64,000 bases of DNA from Baylisascaris procyonis (taxonomy: Eukaryota > Nematoda > Chromadorea > Rhabditida > Ascarididae). This document shows positions 13,301 to 24,131 of this stretch, piece after piece (positions within the stretch are counted from its first letter, which is position 1; every line of letters starts with the position of its first letter). Under the pieces are notes generated by a model. It was not told the DNA's origin, did not search any database, and saw nothing but the letters and a program-made list of their open reading frames with translations. Both the position numbers and the translations under genes were made by a program. The DNA lies in NCBI GenBank assembly GCA_037389465.1, contig JAZARR010000120.1, positions 1-64,000 on the forward strand, in the 5' to 3' direction.

Positions 13301-16300
13301 ATTTATCAATCCCTCAAAGTGAACTTCGTGCACACTGATAGTGTTTTGGGTGCAGTCTATAGCATGGACTTCAATAAGATGCAGCTGCACGAAACATCTA
13401 TGTTACCGCAAGATGTAGATCGTCTTTCATGCAAAATCAACCATGCTGACCGCGCTATCTCTTCTGGTGCGTCTGACGGCGAAATCCGCTCTGATAAATG
13501 ACTGGAATACGGATTCCTTAACTGAAAAAAAAAAAAAACAGATTTTCAACTCACTAAAATCCAGCAGCGGAGAACACATATATCGCACAAAACAATATAC
13601 CATCGAAAAGCCCAGAAAAGGCAGCAATTTGTGTTGCATACTTCCGTGCCATTCGGAGGCCACTTGCATATTTCTTGAGAATTGTTTGCTGACCGTTGCA
13701 TGAGGCAATCGTTTTAAAGTTCATCACTGACTCTTCCAATACCGCTGCGCAATCCGCATTATGCTTCATTTGCTTAGTGCTCGCTTTGTCGATCAACTGA
13801 AATCAACACTTTCATTAAACTTGAGGGATAACCGCGAATAATAATCTTATTGTTCTACGCTTTCCGCTGTGCTTCACATCATAGAATAAATTAGCTCACT
13901 GAGTTTCAAAAATTGCTTGGGATGAGACAGTGTGGAGTTCTAAAATCATGTATTTTTTCAACTGGAAGTTTCCGAATTCTAGAATTTTTTCTCACAGAAC
14001 TCCGTTAAGTTTGATGCACGTTTTCCGTAAAATTCAAGTTTCGGCCAATTCTCATATTGTTTCGGAATCAACTACAACAACGAATGCTTAACGGGGATGG
14101 TATGCTTAATGTAGCTGTCAAGTGAAATTTCTAAACTCACCGCTGAATCTGTGAAATTTAATACCCGACAAGAGATGCCAAGTTGCCGGGCAAACAGCAT
14201 CGGCAGGCAGATTTAATCCGAAATTACTGTTATCATTTATGTAGTGATAATGTTGCAGTTTGTGATAATAACAGTGATGATCCGAAATCACTTCTGTGAT
14301 AATGCACCCATTATTCGTGCAGCGCTCAAAATAAATAATGCTGTGGCATAGGGATTCAAGGGGACGGCTTCCTTGCAATACTGCATGCTTTCGCTGAATT
14401 CACTCTCACTTTTAGGCATCCATTTTCTTGTACTCACTTTGAAATTTGGAATTTTGGCTTCAAGAATTCGCCCGGACCAACAGATCGAATTTTGTAGTGA
14501 CCGTTTTATCGGTAGAAAAATTCACCACCAAAAACACTGAATCCCGCAGATGATATATACTCGAATTATTTGAATAGGCGTGATGTATGAAGTGGAATGG
14601 GATTAAGATGGATCAGAAGAGTGGTGAACAATAGAAGAAGGTTGCTAGAGGTGATACTATATGTGCCCCTTCTCATTCTCAATGAACGACCGCTTTCATA
14701 GGTTGCCAAATGTTCATATTTTGAATGCTCTCAGCAGTCGCATAGAGCTTCTAAACACTCGCTTTTTGTGATCAGGCCTGTATGAAATGCATGCCGATTT
14801 GTTAGAACTTTTAAATGACTATAAGTTCTTTCGGCGCCAATGGATCGACGTGAGAGATGATGCAAGAGATCAGCAGGTTTTCGTATCCCACATTTTTAGC
14901 ATTAAATTCATGGCAAGTCACATTTTCAAATAAAATTTCTCGGAAATCACATGCTAACAGTGAATAATAGCTGCCACTCGGCAGTCCGGTCAGAAACCAC
15001 AAACCCAGGCAAGTACGCTATAAGGAAGCTGGGCTTTCTCGGTATCTAACAACAGATGGCATTACTGGCTTCACTGTCTCGATGTGAAACAGAGGATGGT
15101 TGAAGGTGATGCGGACCGTAAAAAAAAGTTCTTTGTAAAATTTGTGGCGTGAATGCTTCATGAGTATGATATCCTTGTTATAATGTCATTGTATATTTCG
15201 GAATGTCGCTACTATTTAGCCTTTTGCCTTGTTTTCAACATTTGCAACTGTACCCTTGAAATAGCCTTTGAAGCAGAAAAGTAAAAATGCAACGGAGCAA
15301 GGCTATCATAGCGTGAATATTTGAAAAAAAGCAACAGGTTGAGTCGAAACTCATTTTGAGAGCGCATATGAAATCTTTTATGTGTCAGTTTTTTGCGTCC
15401 TTTCAGTCAACGTCATCATAGTTGCTCAGAAGTAAAAGCATTGTAAGCCTTACCCTTGAAGAAAGGGACATAAGTACGGCGGAAAGTGGAGCAAGTCCAA
15501 TCATTACAAGGGTGATCCGCCATTCAAACGCAAAGCCAATCACTACACACGTCACGAACATTGTAATACAGCGCAGGATGAATCCAACTTTATCTCCGAC
15601 ACCATCTTTGATCTTGTCGATATTCCTAAACAGCTTGCACTTGTCAATTACTAAAAACAGCCTCTGCGGAAATCCTCATAATGCCTAGTGATTGAGCAGG
15701 CCATGTACGGTTAGACAACTTCGCTCGCCCGAACCTTCCCGATGAAGTGCATAAAAAGCCACCACCATCATAGGGTGTTGAAAGAAGCATGGTGCAACAA
15801 ACATATTCTTCTGATGGATAACTCATCACCCTCGCTAGGATGAAAATGACCTTGTCTTCGCCATCGCGTCGCTACTTGCCCATAAAACGAATTCGCATAA
15901 AGAGGGAAATTTTACGGTTTATCAAACAAACGAAATAGAGCAACATGATCGAATTTGCATTCAATTAATCTGCAGCAATGCCAAACAAAGAAAGTATTAC
16001 AAGAATCAAGTTGCAACAGTTCTCCCATTTCAAAATATAACAAAATAGTGTCAAATATCGTAGAATCTCGAAAAGCCCTCTTTCCCCTTTTTTCTTCCCT
16101 TAGAGACCGTTATTCTCTGAAAAATCATACCGCGATATATTTAGAGGAAGAAATTCGGTTGATTAAAAAGTTCCCATTTGCCAGCAGATCATTCCTCCAT
16201 TTTCATTATAGACCGTCTAAAAATAACTTCCTTTTGTATAAGGAAATCGCATCTCTTTGTTAGTAGCATTTGGTCGAAAATTTTATCACCAGAAAAGCCT

Positions 16301-19300
16301 TTACCTCAATAAGTCTGTTTTTCTCAATAACATTCTTTCTCTTTTAAGGGCCTTGAAAAACCTATAATCATGGTGATTAGAGTCAAACTTGTATGGTGGA
16401 ATACATCAATTAAATTGTTTCAAAGAGCTTACAAAAAAAATAAAGGTTAAATGAAACAAACTCATTCAGCTGTGACGTTATCGTACCCGCCTTCTGTGAA
16501 TCGAACCACGCGGCGTCTTGTCGCAATAAACTTCGCATATATTCACTCCGAGTGTTACGTGCTATATTAAGTGATGCATATTTAAAGCACATATACTGAA
16601 ATAAAAAACATATATTCATCTTCATCATTCATTGAGATGGTCGTACAAGGTGCGCTATCGATATTTTCCTGCATATGACTATAAGACATCCCACCTTCCT
16701 ATTTAACAATGTGATAAGACAGTCTATACAGTCTATATTGATTAGATAGCTTATCAAAGCTATGAGCTTGTCTCAGAGATATAAAAAACCTTATCAAAGC
16801 AAATAACACTGTAAGCAAGAATGACGCTGCTAAATATCTGCCCACGCTATAGAAATGAACGAGATCTTTGGAAATTCTCTGAAAAAAAGTATATTTTTGA
16901 GAAGCAGTTAGCATCGACAGCGAACTCTTTCCTCAATCATAAAAGGGAAAGTTCGAAGTTTGTATATATAGAACTCATGATGGCTCGATATCTTCACGTC
17001 ATATATTCCTCGGACCAATGGACAGGAATTTTCAGAATGTTGGCATTAATTGAAATCGCGTGGAGGTGCATAGGATGCGAAAGAGGGCTACTTTGAGAGA
17101 TTACTCAAGGGAAAGTTATCATTTCTGATTACATTGACTGAAGATACTTAGTGCTCTTCTACGGCATGAGAACAATTGCCGCTGATCAGCTCGGAACAGG
17201 TAAAGATTTTAGATTTGTGAAGATCAACCAGCATGGCATTAGAATTGTTGAAGCGCCATCCAAGAGGCGATCGACTGCCCGATGGCAGCTGTCCAAAGCA
17301 TATACGGAAGAAAGCGAGTAAATGTAGCGTAGAATCCCCAACCACGGCGTACAGAAAAAGGTTGAGCAGCTTATATTCGGTGATAGAAATTCAAAAAGCA
17401 AATGCCCGACTATTCTGTGCTTTTCAAATTCAGAGGTAAGAAAATGAGTAGCTGAAATGAGCAGCGAGCGTAAAGCTCGAAGCACACGTTTTTCCTAAAT
17501 TCTGGAATTTGGAAAGGTTTTTGCTAGCATTTTCTGCTTAATGCAGTCATTGCCGCTTTGGATCGCTTGGAGATGTTCCTCTAAGCGCGCGGTAAATGCG
17601 GCGAGTGGTAGGTTTCTAAAAGCTAACAATCTGAGTAACACCCACCTTCAATTGTTGTAATTATATTTTTATTTTTGATCAACGGCTGCCAAATGTCTAG
17701 CGCCCAGATAATTCTTGCCCTCCTCGTCAAACAAAACAATGTGGCGATTTTCGAAAAAAGTGAGCAGTGCACCATTCGGAGATAGCCTTATAGCAGCGTA
17801 GAGACTAACGAACCAATGTTGCACAAATGATCACAGTTCGCGCAACATGACTAATGTAGCACTCATGAAAGGACATTCTAGAGCTAAATTAGACAAAATC
17901 GCTAAGGAATAGCGATCGAGCAAGCTATTTGGTATCATTGCTCAGTAAACACGTGATAACTCAGACCTCATGGCTTTCAACTGAATAAAAGAAGATAAGA
18001 TATGAATCTGCTCTTTAACGGCTCTTCTCCATGGTTTCATTATTACTTGTTCAAATCATAAAGGAATGGATTTTTCTAATAATAGCTGTTTTGTTGAACT
18101 ATCATATTTTGTGGCGAGATTATGATCGTAATGAAGATAAAATATCATGAAGGATGAATTGATAAAGAGATGAGTAGGAAATAAACGATGAACAAAGACT
18201 GCTAGGTAAAAATAGACCTGTGTATAACTGACAGCGCACATTGCGACTGCAGCAATTGCAAACAGAATAACGTAGAGGTATCCAATTCTGCGAAACTCAT
18301 TGTTGCCCTCATACTGAAATGAAGACAGCCATCACAGTTTGCAGTTATGCTCATTGCAAGTAAACCACAAGACAGCACAAGATAAGTACCAATATGGATG
18401 AAGGAAATTAATGATTGGTTAAAACGCAAAAGCTTTAGGAAGAACTCGATGTGCTTTGCCAATTCACTAATTTAATCGGCATTCAAAGTGACTATAAAAA
18501 TTCGAACAAAATGAAAGTTCTCTTAATCTCGTTCGCCAATTGCAAACGTGAAAATAAGCAGATACACTAGGCTACCATAGCATAGTATCATAAACAAATT
18601 TGCAAAATCGCATAACGATTGAATAACTGTGTCTTTGGAGCGCACAAGATTTGCGCTTTCTAACAAATAACCATACCTCTCCGAGTGAGTCGACCACTTT
18701 TGCAAATCATCCATAAAAGATTCTTTTTTTCTAGTTATTCATTGCTATGGAATGAGAATCGATCGTAACAGAATTTCTTAAAATTTTCGTTGTAGTGTTA
18801 AATATTTGTAATTCTTTTCAAATTTAATGAATCAGCGTGAAGTAAGAATTATGTTCATCAAATTTTTTCATCAAAGCGCTCAAGTTGTAAATATTTCACT
18901 CAATGTCGTTTCTTATTCTTCTCTCCAATATGCGTTTGTTTTGAATTGTTGCGAGTAGCATCAGTACCCTTCTCACTTTTTGGATATGCGGCCTTTTCGT
19001 ATAATTCAAGCTTATACCGAAATAATTTATGGAGGCAGGTCAAAAAAAAATTTTCAGTTTCCTGTCGCCAACATATTAATGCACCTTAGATTTCTTAAAG
19101 ATTTTCCGAACTTAATGTTCCAATGTGCCTAGAAGAAGACTCAATTCGTAGCAGTTGAAGACGGTGAATTGTGTATTCGTTGTGAAATGCTTCTACTCGA
19201 TACATATATTCGCGCAAGAAGTAAAGGGCAACAAATTGGAGCTTCGAGTCAGTAAGTTCGCCATATGTCATATTTCACCACATCTGCACTATCACCACTT

Positions 19301-19577
19301 AAAGAAACGCCCAAATATCATGTCGGCATTATGCCGTACGTAGAAGAAACGATTGTTATCAAAGTTATTTCTCAAAAATGAGCGTTCTGAAAAGCAATGC
19401 TCCAGGAGGCCAGACATTCGGCTGAGGACTGAGAAAACGTACCGTACCAGTGACGATAAGTGTATTTGTGAATCGACCGGCGAGAATTATCGTCAACGGT
19501 AGACCAATGCCACATAGAAGTGCAAGTAAGATGCCACAAGCGATCAGAAATTTGTCGAATGTGGAGGCGAATCGAAA
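1..19577 (-). CDS. P-glycoprotein (ABCB-type full ABC transporter), multi-exon, partial at both ends
   Basis: Full ABC exporter with two halves (TMD1-NBD1-TMD2-NBD2) in one chain. The family uses ATP to pump lipophilic compounds, including anthelmintic drugs, across the plasma membrane. I read 22 exons on the minus strand: 19448-19577, 19340-19386 (tentative), 18218-18313, 16462-16595, 15454-15625, 13555-13796, 12068-12239, 11353-11547, 10454-10570, 9290-9418, 8439-8609, 7713-7815, 7497-7638, 6871-7003, 5908-6159, 5250-5411, 3862-4062, 2681-2922, 2261-2417, 1298-1396, 638-733, 1-95. Every intron is GT..AG and all exon phases join without a stop, giving about 1095 residues; the family is usually ~1250-1320. 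The start-codon exon (upstream of 19577) and the end of NBD2 (left of base 1) are missing. Which pgp paralogue it is cannot be decided here. Introns hold no other gene that I can see. Confidence 0.93.
2261..6159 (-). CDS. P-gp TMD2 exons (second transmembrane domain)
   Basis: Five exons. 5908-6159 carries TM7 and TM8 ([21 protein letters not shown]..., [22 protein letters not shown]). 5250-5411 carries the coupling helix ([18 protein letters not shown], then [12 protein letters not shown]), very typical of the ABCB second half. 3862-4062 carries TM9 and TM10 ([31 protein letters not shown]). 2681-2922 carries the long helix ([19 protein letters not shown]) and TM11. 2261-2417 carries TM12 and the join to NBD2 ([15 protein letters not shown]). 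For 2261-2417 I chose the acceptor at 2418-2420 over the one 5 bp downstream, because only it keeps the reading frame. The 5908 exon was started at a TTATTTCAG acceptor because an in-frame stop lies a little further upstream. Confidence 0.9.
6871..7638 (-). CDS. P-gp inter-domain linker exons
   Basis: The 3' part of exon 7497-7638 and all of exon 6871-7003 encode a charged, low-complexity connector between NBD1 and TMD2. It begins with an acidic stretch ([14 protein letters not shown]) and continues with a Ser/Ala/Arg-rich stretch including RRKST, a basic-serine pattern like the phosphorylated linkers of other P-gps. The splice junction falls inside an Arg codon (AG|G). The second exon ends LLLDEE, and phase 0 joins it to the TMD2 exon at 6159. 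Phosphorylation is an inference from composition only. Confidence 0.82.
7497..11547 (-). CDS. P-gp NBD1 exons (first nucleotide-binding domain)
   Basis: Six exons carry a complete ATPase domain. 11353-11547 has the A-loop tyrosine (FNYPTRK) and Walker A (GHSGCGKST), and the exon ends right after Walker A. 10454-10570 has [17 protein letters not shown] and the Q-loop start (VVQQ). 9290-9418 opens with [16 protein letters not shown] and ends LPD. 8439-8609 has the signature LSGGQKQR, Walker [14 protein letters not shown] and the D-loop. 7713-7815 has the switch histidine (IAHRLSS). 7497-7638 finishes the domain ([15 protein letters not shown]) and enters the acidic linker. All catalytic motifs are canonical, so this site should hydrolyse ATP. 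No stop or frameshift lies in the exons. Confidence 0.95.
12068..19577 (-). CDS. P-gp TMD1 exons (first transmembrane domain)
   Basis: Seven exons. 19448-19577 carries TM1 ([15 protein letters not shown]...), preceded by a TTGTAG acceptor. 19340-19386 is a tentative 47-bp exon for the first outside loop; its phase fits (enters at phase 1, leaves at phase 0) and the preceding intron is only ~60 bp. 18218-18313 carries TM2 ([19 protein letters not shown]). 16462-16595 is the first coupling-helix segment ([19 protein letters not shown]), the family's most recognisable TMD motif. 15454-15625 carries TM3 and TM4 ([12 protein letters not shown]..., [13 protein letters not shown]). 13555-13796 carries the long cytosolic helix ([17 protein letters not shown]) and TM5. 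12068-12239 carries TM6 and runs to the NBD junction. The 13555-13796 exon ends in the middle of a TAC codon that the next exon completes. The first outside loop is short and has no N-x-S/T site in the exons found, so one further small exon may be missing. Confidence 0.88.
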
Positions 19578-22216
19578 CTACAATTATAAATTCTTTTTAA
19601 AGGGCAATTCCAAAGCTAACCATTGCTAGTAATAGGAATACCTGCTATTCCTCCTAATACTAACGAATGTCCCACTTGAGTTAGCGAACGCTTAGCATTC
19701 TCTATGGTACAAAATAAATTATAGCATTTTCCAAGGTACATTTTTTGACTTTATTGCTCATCTCCTAGAATTTGAAGAGGTTGACAATGGTATCACAGTG
19801 AGATCAGTTGGCTTCAATATTATTTTCTTTACGAACCAGCAAATCAAGAGCATATTGTAATCTGCAAAACTTTTCACCTTGATTGTTTGGGTATTGTTTT
19901 CGCCATATACAGAGCATGCTTTTCTGCTCCAGCACGCTTCAGGAATGTGATTTCTTCAGGAAATTGTGGCTCGTTCTGTGAACAGTTTCGGTCACAAGAC
20001 GGCTTTTGTGGGGCAACGAACTTTTGCTGCACGACCATTTGCCAATGGTAAATCACTATAAAATATTCTGAATGCGGAGGCATCTCATCAGAGTTCTATA
20101 AGCATTCTGAAGCAGCTTAAGGACGGAAGCGGTATTCAAATCAGTGAGAAAACATTGTTTTTGGAATGCTGGTCGAGTCAGGACGATTTTTGGGAGGACG
20201 ATTTGTGACCACTAACTTTCATCTGATGGTTTGTCAACTTCTATCGCTTCACAGCATATTTCAATTTGCATTAAATATACTCGTGCTTCAAGATCAAAAA
20301 AGTCAAATATGTCAAGTGTATCCTCTAAACGTTGTAAAAGTTATGTGGTTGCATGCCAAACTTTCATTCTGTGCGAAACGCCTCACACCGATAGAATCAA
20401 TGTATTTCGTCAGCACTAATCTTTGCAGCACAGCAAGTAGCTTTTGAAGCAAATGACTTACTAGATCGAAGAATGAAACGGGCTTTGCCTCGAATCTCTG
20501 CTTTGCTAAATTGCCTCTGAAATATATCCATGATTAGCATCTAGAAACTGCTACCTTCGAAGACTGCGTCCGCTGCTCCTCATTTATGCCCTTCTTCAGG
20601 GAATTGGCATTTCCTCTTGTTCTGACAGCTGAAATCTAGCGACAGATCAGCTAGTAATAACTGTGCGTTCGCGGTTGCATCCTTAAGTTTGGATTCTCAG
20701 GTTGTCATCAAATAATAAAGTGTAGTGAGCAACACATCCATATTTTAGATGACCCAACCCTTCGTTCCTTCTGCGGTCAGAGATGAGAATGCTAGAATAC
20801 AAGTACGATGGACTAGGATAAACTTCAAACTCCTAGTGCATGGAAATTTCAAAGTCGTCGGGCACGAAGCCTGAAATGCTTCAAATTGCAATCGGAAAGC
20901 ATTGAACATGTGGGTTCTGAAATCTCCATCACAACAATTACAGATTGAAAAGTTTCAACGGTTTGACGAAGACCGGTTCAAAAGATACTGGCAGATCGTT
21001 GCTCCACACATATTCTCATTAGAGTAGGAAGTTCGGCGAAGGGAACTAATAAAATCGTTGATCGGTTCCGAAACTATTGAGTAACGCCTCACCTTGTTAT
21101 AAGCACTGAATGACTGTATGCTCGCATTGTCTCACGAATTGCAAAATGTGAATTCGATTGAGTGTTTAAACAACTAAAGAAAAAATATGAGTGGAGAATT
21201 AACATGCTCCAGCTCGATGCTAAAAATAAAATGCTAAAAATTAAGAATGTTTTTTTTTTTGAGGAATCTCGGTCTTGATGTTAAAATAACGCTAAAAATT
21301 GCTCGATTTTTGACAGATAACTGATTTAGGCAGTTTCTGCTTTCCTTTTTATCACCTTGATTCAGGAATAGATGTGATTTCAAATTTCTCCCACCCTTCT
21401 TCCATCAATTCAACTTTTTTACAGACATCCCTGACGCAGCGAACTCGCTACTTCATTATTGTCTCGCCTGGCAATGCCGACAATTTCGCGTAAACTGCGA
21501 CAAGCATCCATTGATGGATTACACCCTACAATGAAGACAACCCATTAGTTAGACAGGTGATCATTAGCCACTATGTATTCTTGATTTAAAATACTTAACT
21601 GCTCTTATCTTTGTTTGCATCAGCTTTAGAAAAAATTTCTCTTCGATTTTCTCTCACATTGCTCTACCCCATGTATACTCATGCCAACGATGCACTCACT
21701 CTTCGCTTGGTGATCGTTTACTTTACCAATGCACTGTAAGAGTTTTATTATTTTGCACTGTCTGGCATGTAACTGCAAATTGTGAAATAAATAAGCCCTC
21801 ATTCAAATGACTTTTAGTGAGGTGCATTCGGCATGGATACTCCATTGCCACACTTAAAAATTTTCCAGCTGCTCCCATCTCCCTTCTCGGCTTACATGAA
21901 ATCCCACGATTCGGTAATCTTGGTAGAAGTTGACGATTCATCCATTCACTGTAAGAAATGTTTATTTTCTGAAAAAAACTTTTGAAAAAATCTTCACTTT
22001 TTTTAGCTACACCTAGCAAAAATGAGGACCTAGAACTGGCTCCCTCCTCATTTCGTCGGGGTTGGGAGGAGGTTGAACATGCACACCTTCAACGCTAATT
22101 AGATGAGACAATTACTCCACCATACTTCTTAAGAATTTTGAACTGTAAATTATAATGACATGACCGTTGTGCGAGAGTGTTCATTGCGCAGAAAACTATT
22201 CAACTGTAAACTCGAA
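19578..22216. other. Region upstream of P-gp; no gene recognised
   Basis: About 2.6 kb between the first recognised P-gp exon and the BEL insertion. The P-gp initiator exon and promoter should lie here or beyond the BEL element. Short open frames exist on both strands (for example minus 19874-20083), but none shows a P-gp-like N-terminus or a recognised domain. No TATA or trans-splice signal could be singled out. Confidence 0.5.
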
Positions 22217-22221
22217 GTGCA
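22217..22221. repeat. Target-site duplication, left copy (GTGCA)
   Basis: GTGCA immediately before the 5' LTR is repeated exactly after the 3' LTR at 30747-30751. Five bp is a normal duplication length for BEL/Pao elements and fixes the element's ends. Confidence 0.95.
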
Positions 22222-22599
22222 TGTTGGAACGTCTCATAGAAGAGTTCCAATTGACTAATTGAATGGTTGTTTTTCCAACGATGCGCGTCATGGCGGAGCC
22301 ATGATGCACCTTTTTGAATGAAGCTGCTGAATCAGCGGGCTGCAGCCGCTGACGAATCCCCATTCATAGAAGGAAGAAAAAAGGGGATCCTCCATTCACA
22401 ACGAGGCCCCATTCAAGAAATGGAGATGGCACGATCTTCAACTGATAGCAACTCCCCATTCACGGGGATCGCTATATAAGGCAGGAGCGGATAACTCGAC
22501 ATCGTTGACCAAACCCAACTACAAGCCGGCCAGTTGCCGCTCCAACGGATCATCGGGCAACGCGCTACGACTCGGCTCCTACGATCTCCATCCGCCACA
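22222..22599 (+). repeat. BEL/Pao 5' LTR
   Basis: 378 bp, begins TGTTGGAACG and ends CGCCACA, so TG..CA ends. It contains a TATATAAG box at 22473-22480, a likely U3 promoter. It is 84 bp shorter than the 3' LTR because one of two internal ~80-bp repeats is missing; the remaining unit looks like a hybrid of the two, with the crossover around 22371-22389. Confidence 0.95.
22473..22480 (+). promoter_or_regulatory. TATA box in BEL 5' LTR
   Basis: TATATAAG about 125 bp before the LTR end; the same box is at 30620-30627 in the 3' LTR. The position fits a U3/R promoter. No clear AATAAA was seen downstream in the LTR. Confidence 0.6.
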
Positions 22600-22617
22600 T
22601 GGTGCGTCCTTGAACTC
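22600..22617 (+). other. Candidate primer-binding site of the BEL element
   Basis: The sequence directly after the LTR starts TGGTGCGTCC. A TGG start is expected for pairing with the CCA end of a tRNA. I could not match the rest to a particular tRNA with confidence. Confidence 0.5.
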
Positions 22618-22658
22618 TCGCCGTCGCCTGGAAAAAACCTACCCGACCTATTCCGACC

Positions 22659-24131
22659 ATGGCCACTGGAGAAGGAGCCGCTACAAGTCTCGCCCGATCG
22701 ACAGCCATTCTGCTCGCCGCTAAACCAATTTTGGCGGCCTGCGAACCACTATTATCCGATGCTAAGGCGCTCTTGGCTTTCCGCCCAAACGAATCCCTTT
22801 CCCTCGCCGAACGAGCGGAGCAACTTCACACAACCACGGCGACAGTGGAACCAACACAAAGGCTGCTCACTCTCAAGCAAGCTTCGCTCCAAAGGCAATA
22901 TAATCGGTTTGAGCAACTTCTGGAAACTCTTACTACAAAAAAAGATTCCCCGACGACGATAGCGGCCGAACAAGCAGCGTTCGCTCAGATGGTTGCTGAC
23001 CCAAAAGGACTCGCTGCCACCCTGGAAGAGATCGAGACCATACTGGAGAAGCTCTCCTTTCTCGAAACGAACTGTAAATCACAACTGGCAAAGCTAGCCG
23101 CCTTCGATCCGACCATCACTGGAGGAATCATTCCTCTCGAAACGCTCAACAATCCTCCACACGACGACCAAAAGCGTCCGCCTTTTCCATCTTCGGTCAT
23201 ATCGGAACATGATGAAGCGGGCTGCGGGCGCTCGCATGTTCGATTACCCAAGCTCGAACTTCGTACGTTCGCGGGAGGCACTTGCGAATGGTTCGAATTC
23301 TGGGGGATGTTCGAAGCTACCGTCGACAGTCAGCCACACTTGTCGGACGTGGAGAAACTGACCTACCTGCTTGGCCGCCTGAGAGGAAATGCTAAAGCAG
23401 CGGTAGCCGGTTACCCCATCATCCCCGCCAATTATGCAACAGTCGTCGCGGAACTACAAGCCTTGCACGGCAAAGAGAAAGACACTGCTCATCGTCTGCA
23501 GGTCGAACTCCGCAAGCTCTTCAACCCGTTATATGAAACGTCTGATTTACTACGCTATCATCACGCGGTGTCACGCATCCTCCACCAAATGCAGACAATT
23601 GGGATCGATGTAAATAACGAACATGTCCTCTTCGATATCGAAGATCATCTCCCGGAACCAATGAGAATCGCCGTCTACAATGCAAAAAAGGTGGAACGCG
23701 AGTGGACTACCGTGCGATTGAAAGCTACTATCCTCGAGGAGGCTCGAATGTTACAAGCCGTTCGCAAAGGTGCTACAACTTCAAAAGAAGTTCCGCCAGC
23801 ACAGCGACTAACCCACTCAAAGCCACTCAGCGGAACATGGCAGAAACCGGCTGCCCGCAGAACTTCTGCATTCGCCAACGTGGTGCAAAGGAAAGGGACG
23901 CCTTCCGAACTCAAGAAAGTAGCCCTTCGGCCGTCAATCGCTCAAAAAACGCGCTTCGGCAACAATCCTATTGGCAGCCCGAAATCAGTTGCTACTCCAG
24001 TCACAACCGTCCCGAGGCGCCCTTGCCTTTTGGCGGAGAAATGCACCGGAGCTCGCAGTGCGAGAAATTTCCCCTCCTGGAACAGCGAAGAACTCGCCTT
24101 ATGGAGCTCAACGTCTGTACCAAGTGCTTAA
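22659..24131 (+). pseudogene. BEL/Pao gag, frame broken in the zinc knuckle
   Basis: 490 codons from ATG 22659, the first ATG in this frame after the LTR. Residues ~1-150 are helical and charged. Residues ~196-350 match the DUF1759 gag core of BEL/Pao elements (LPKLELRTFAGGTCEWFEFW, then the LTYLLGRLRGNAKAAVAGY motif). The basic tail leads into a zinc knuckle, but the frame is lost near 24030 inside the first Cys-His box, and this frame then runs out at TAA 24129. The downstream Cys/His-rich part continues in another frame. A programmed frameshift is possible but less likely, since the break removes a zinc ligand and the element has other lesions. Confidence 0.85.

Noticed and set aside
2681..13796. 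Equal length (242 bp) of exons 2681-2922 and 13555-13796 as a sign of duplicated halves with conserved introns
   Set aside because: The two exons cover positions shifted by about 15 residues in their TMDs, so the equal length is coincidental.
18523..18714. Minus frame with a hydrophobic stretch near P-gp TM1/TM2
   Set aside because: It lacks a usable acceptor/donor pair in the phase needed between exons 19340-19386 and 18218-18313, and TM1 and TM2 are already accounted for.
22413..22962. Small frames over the BEL LTR and leader
   Set aside because: They overlap the LTR promoter and the gag start in other frames and appear again in the 3' LTR; no sign of use.
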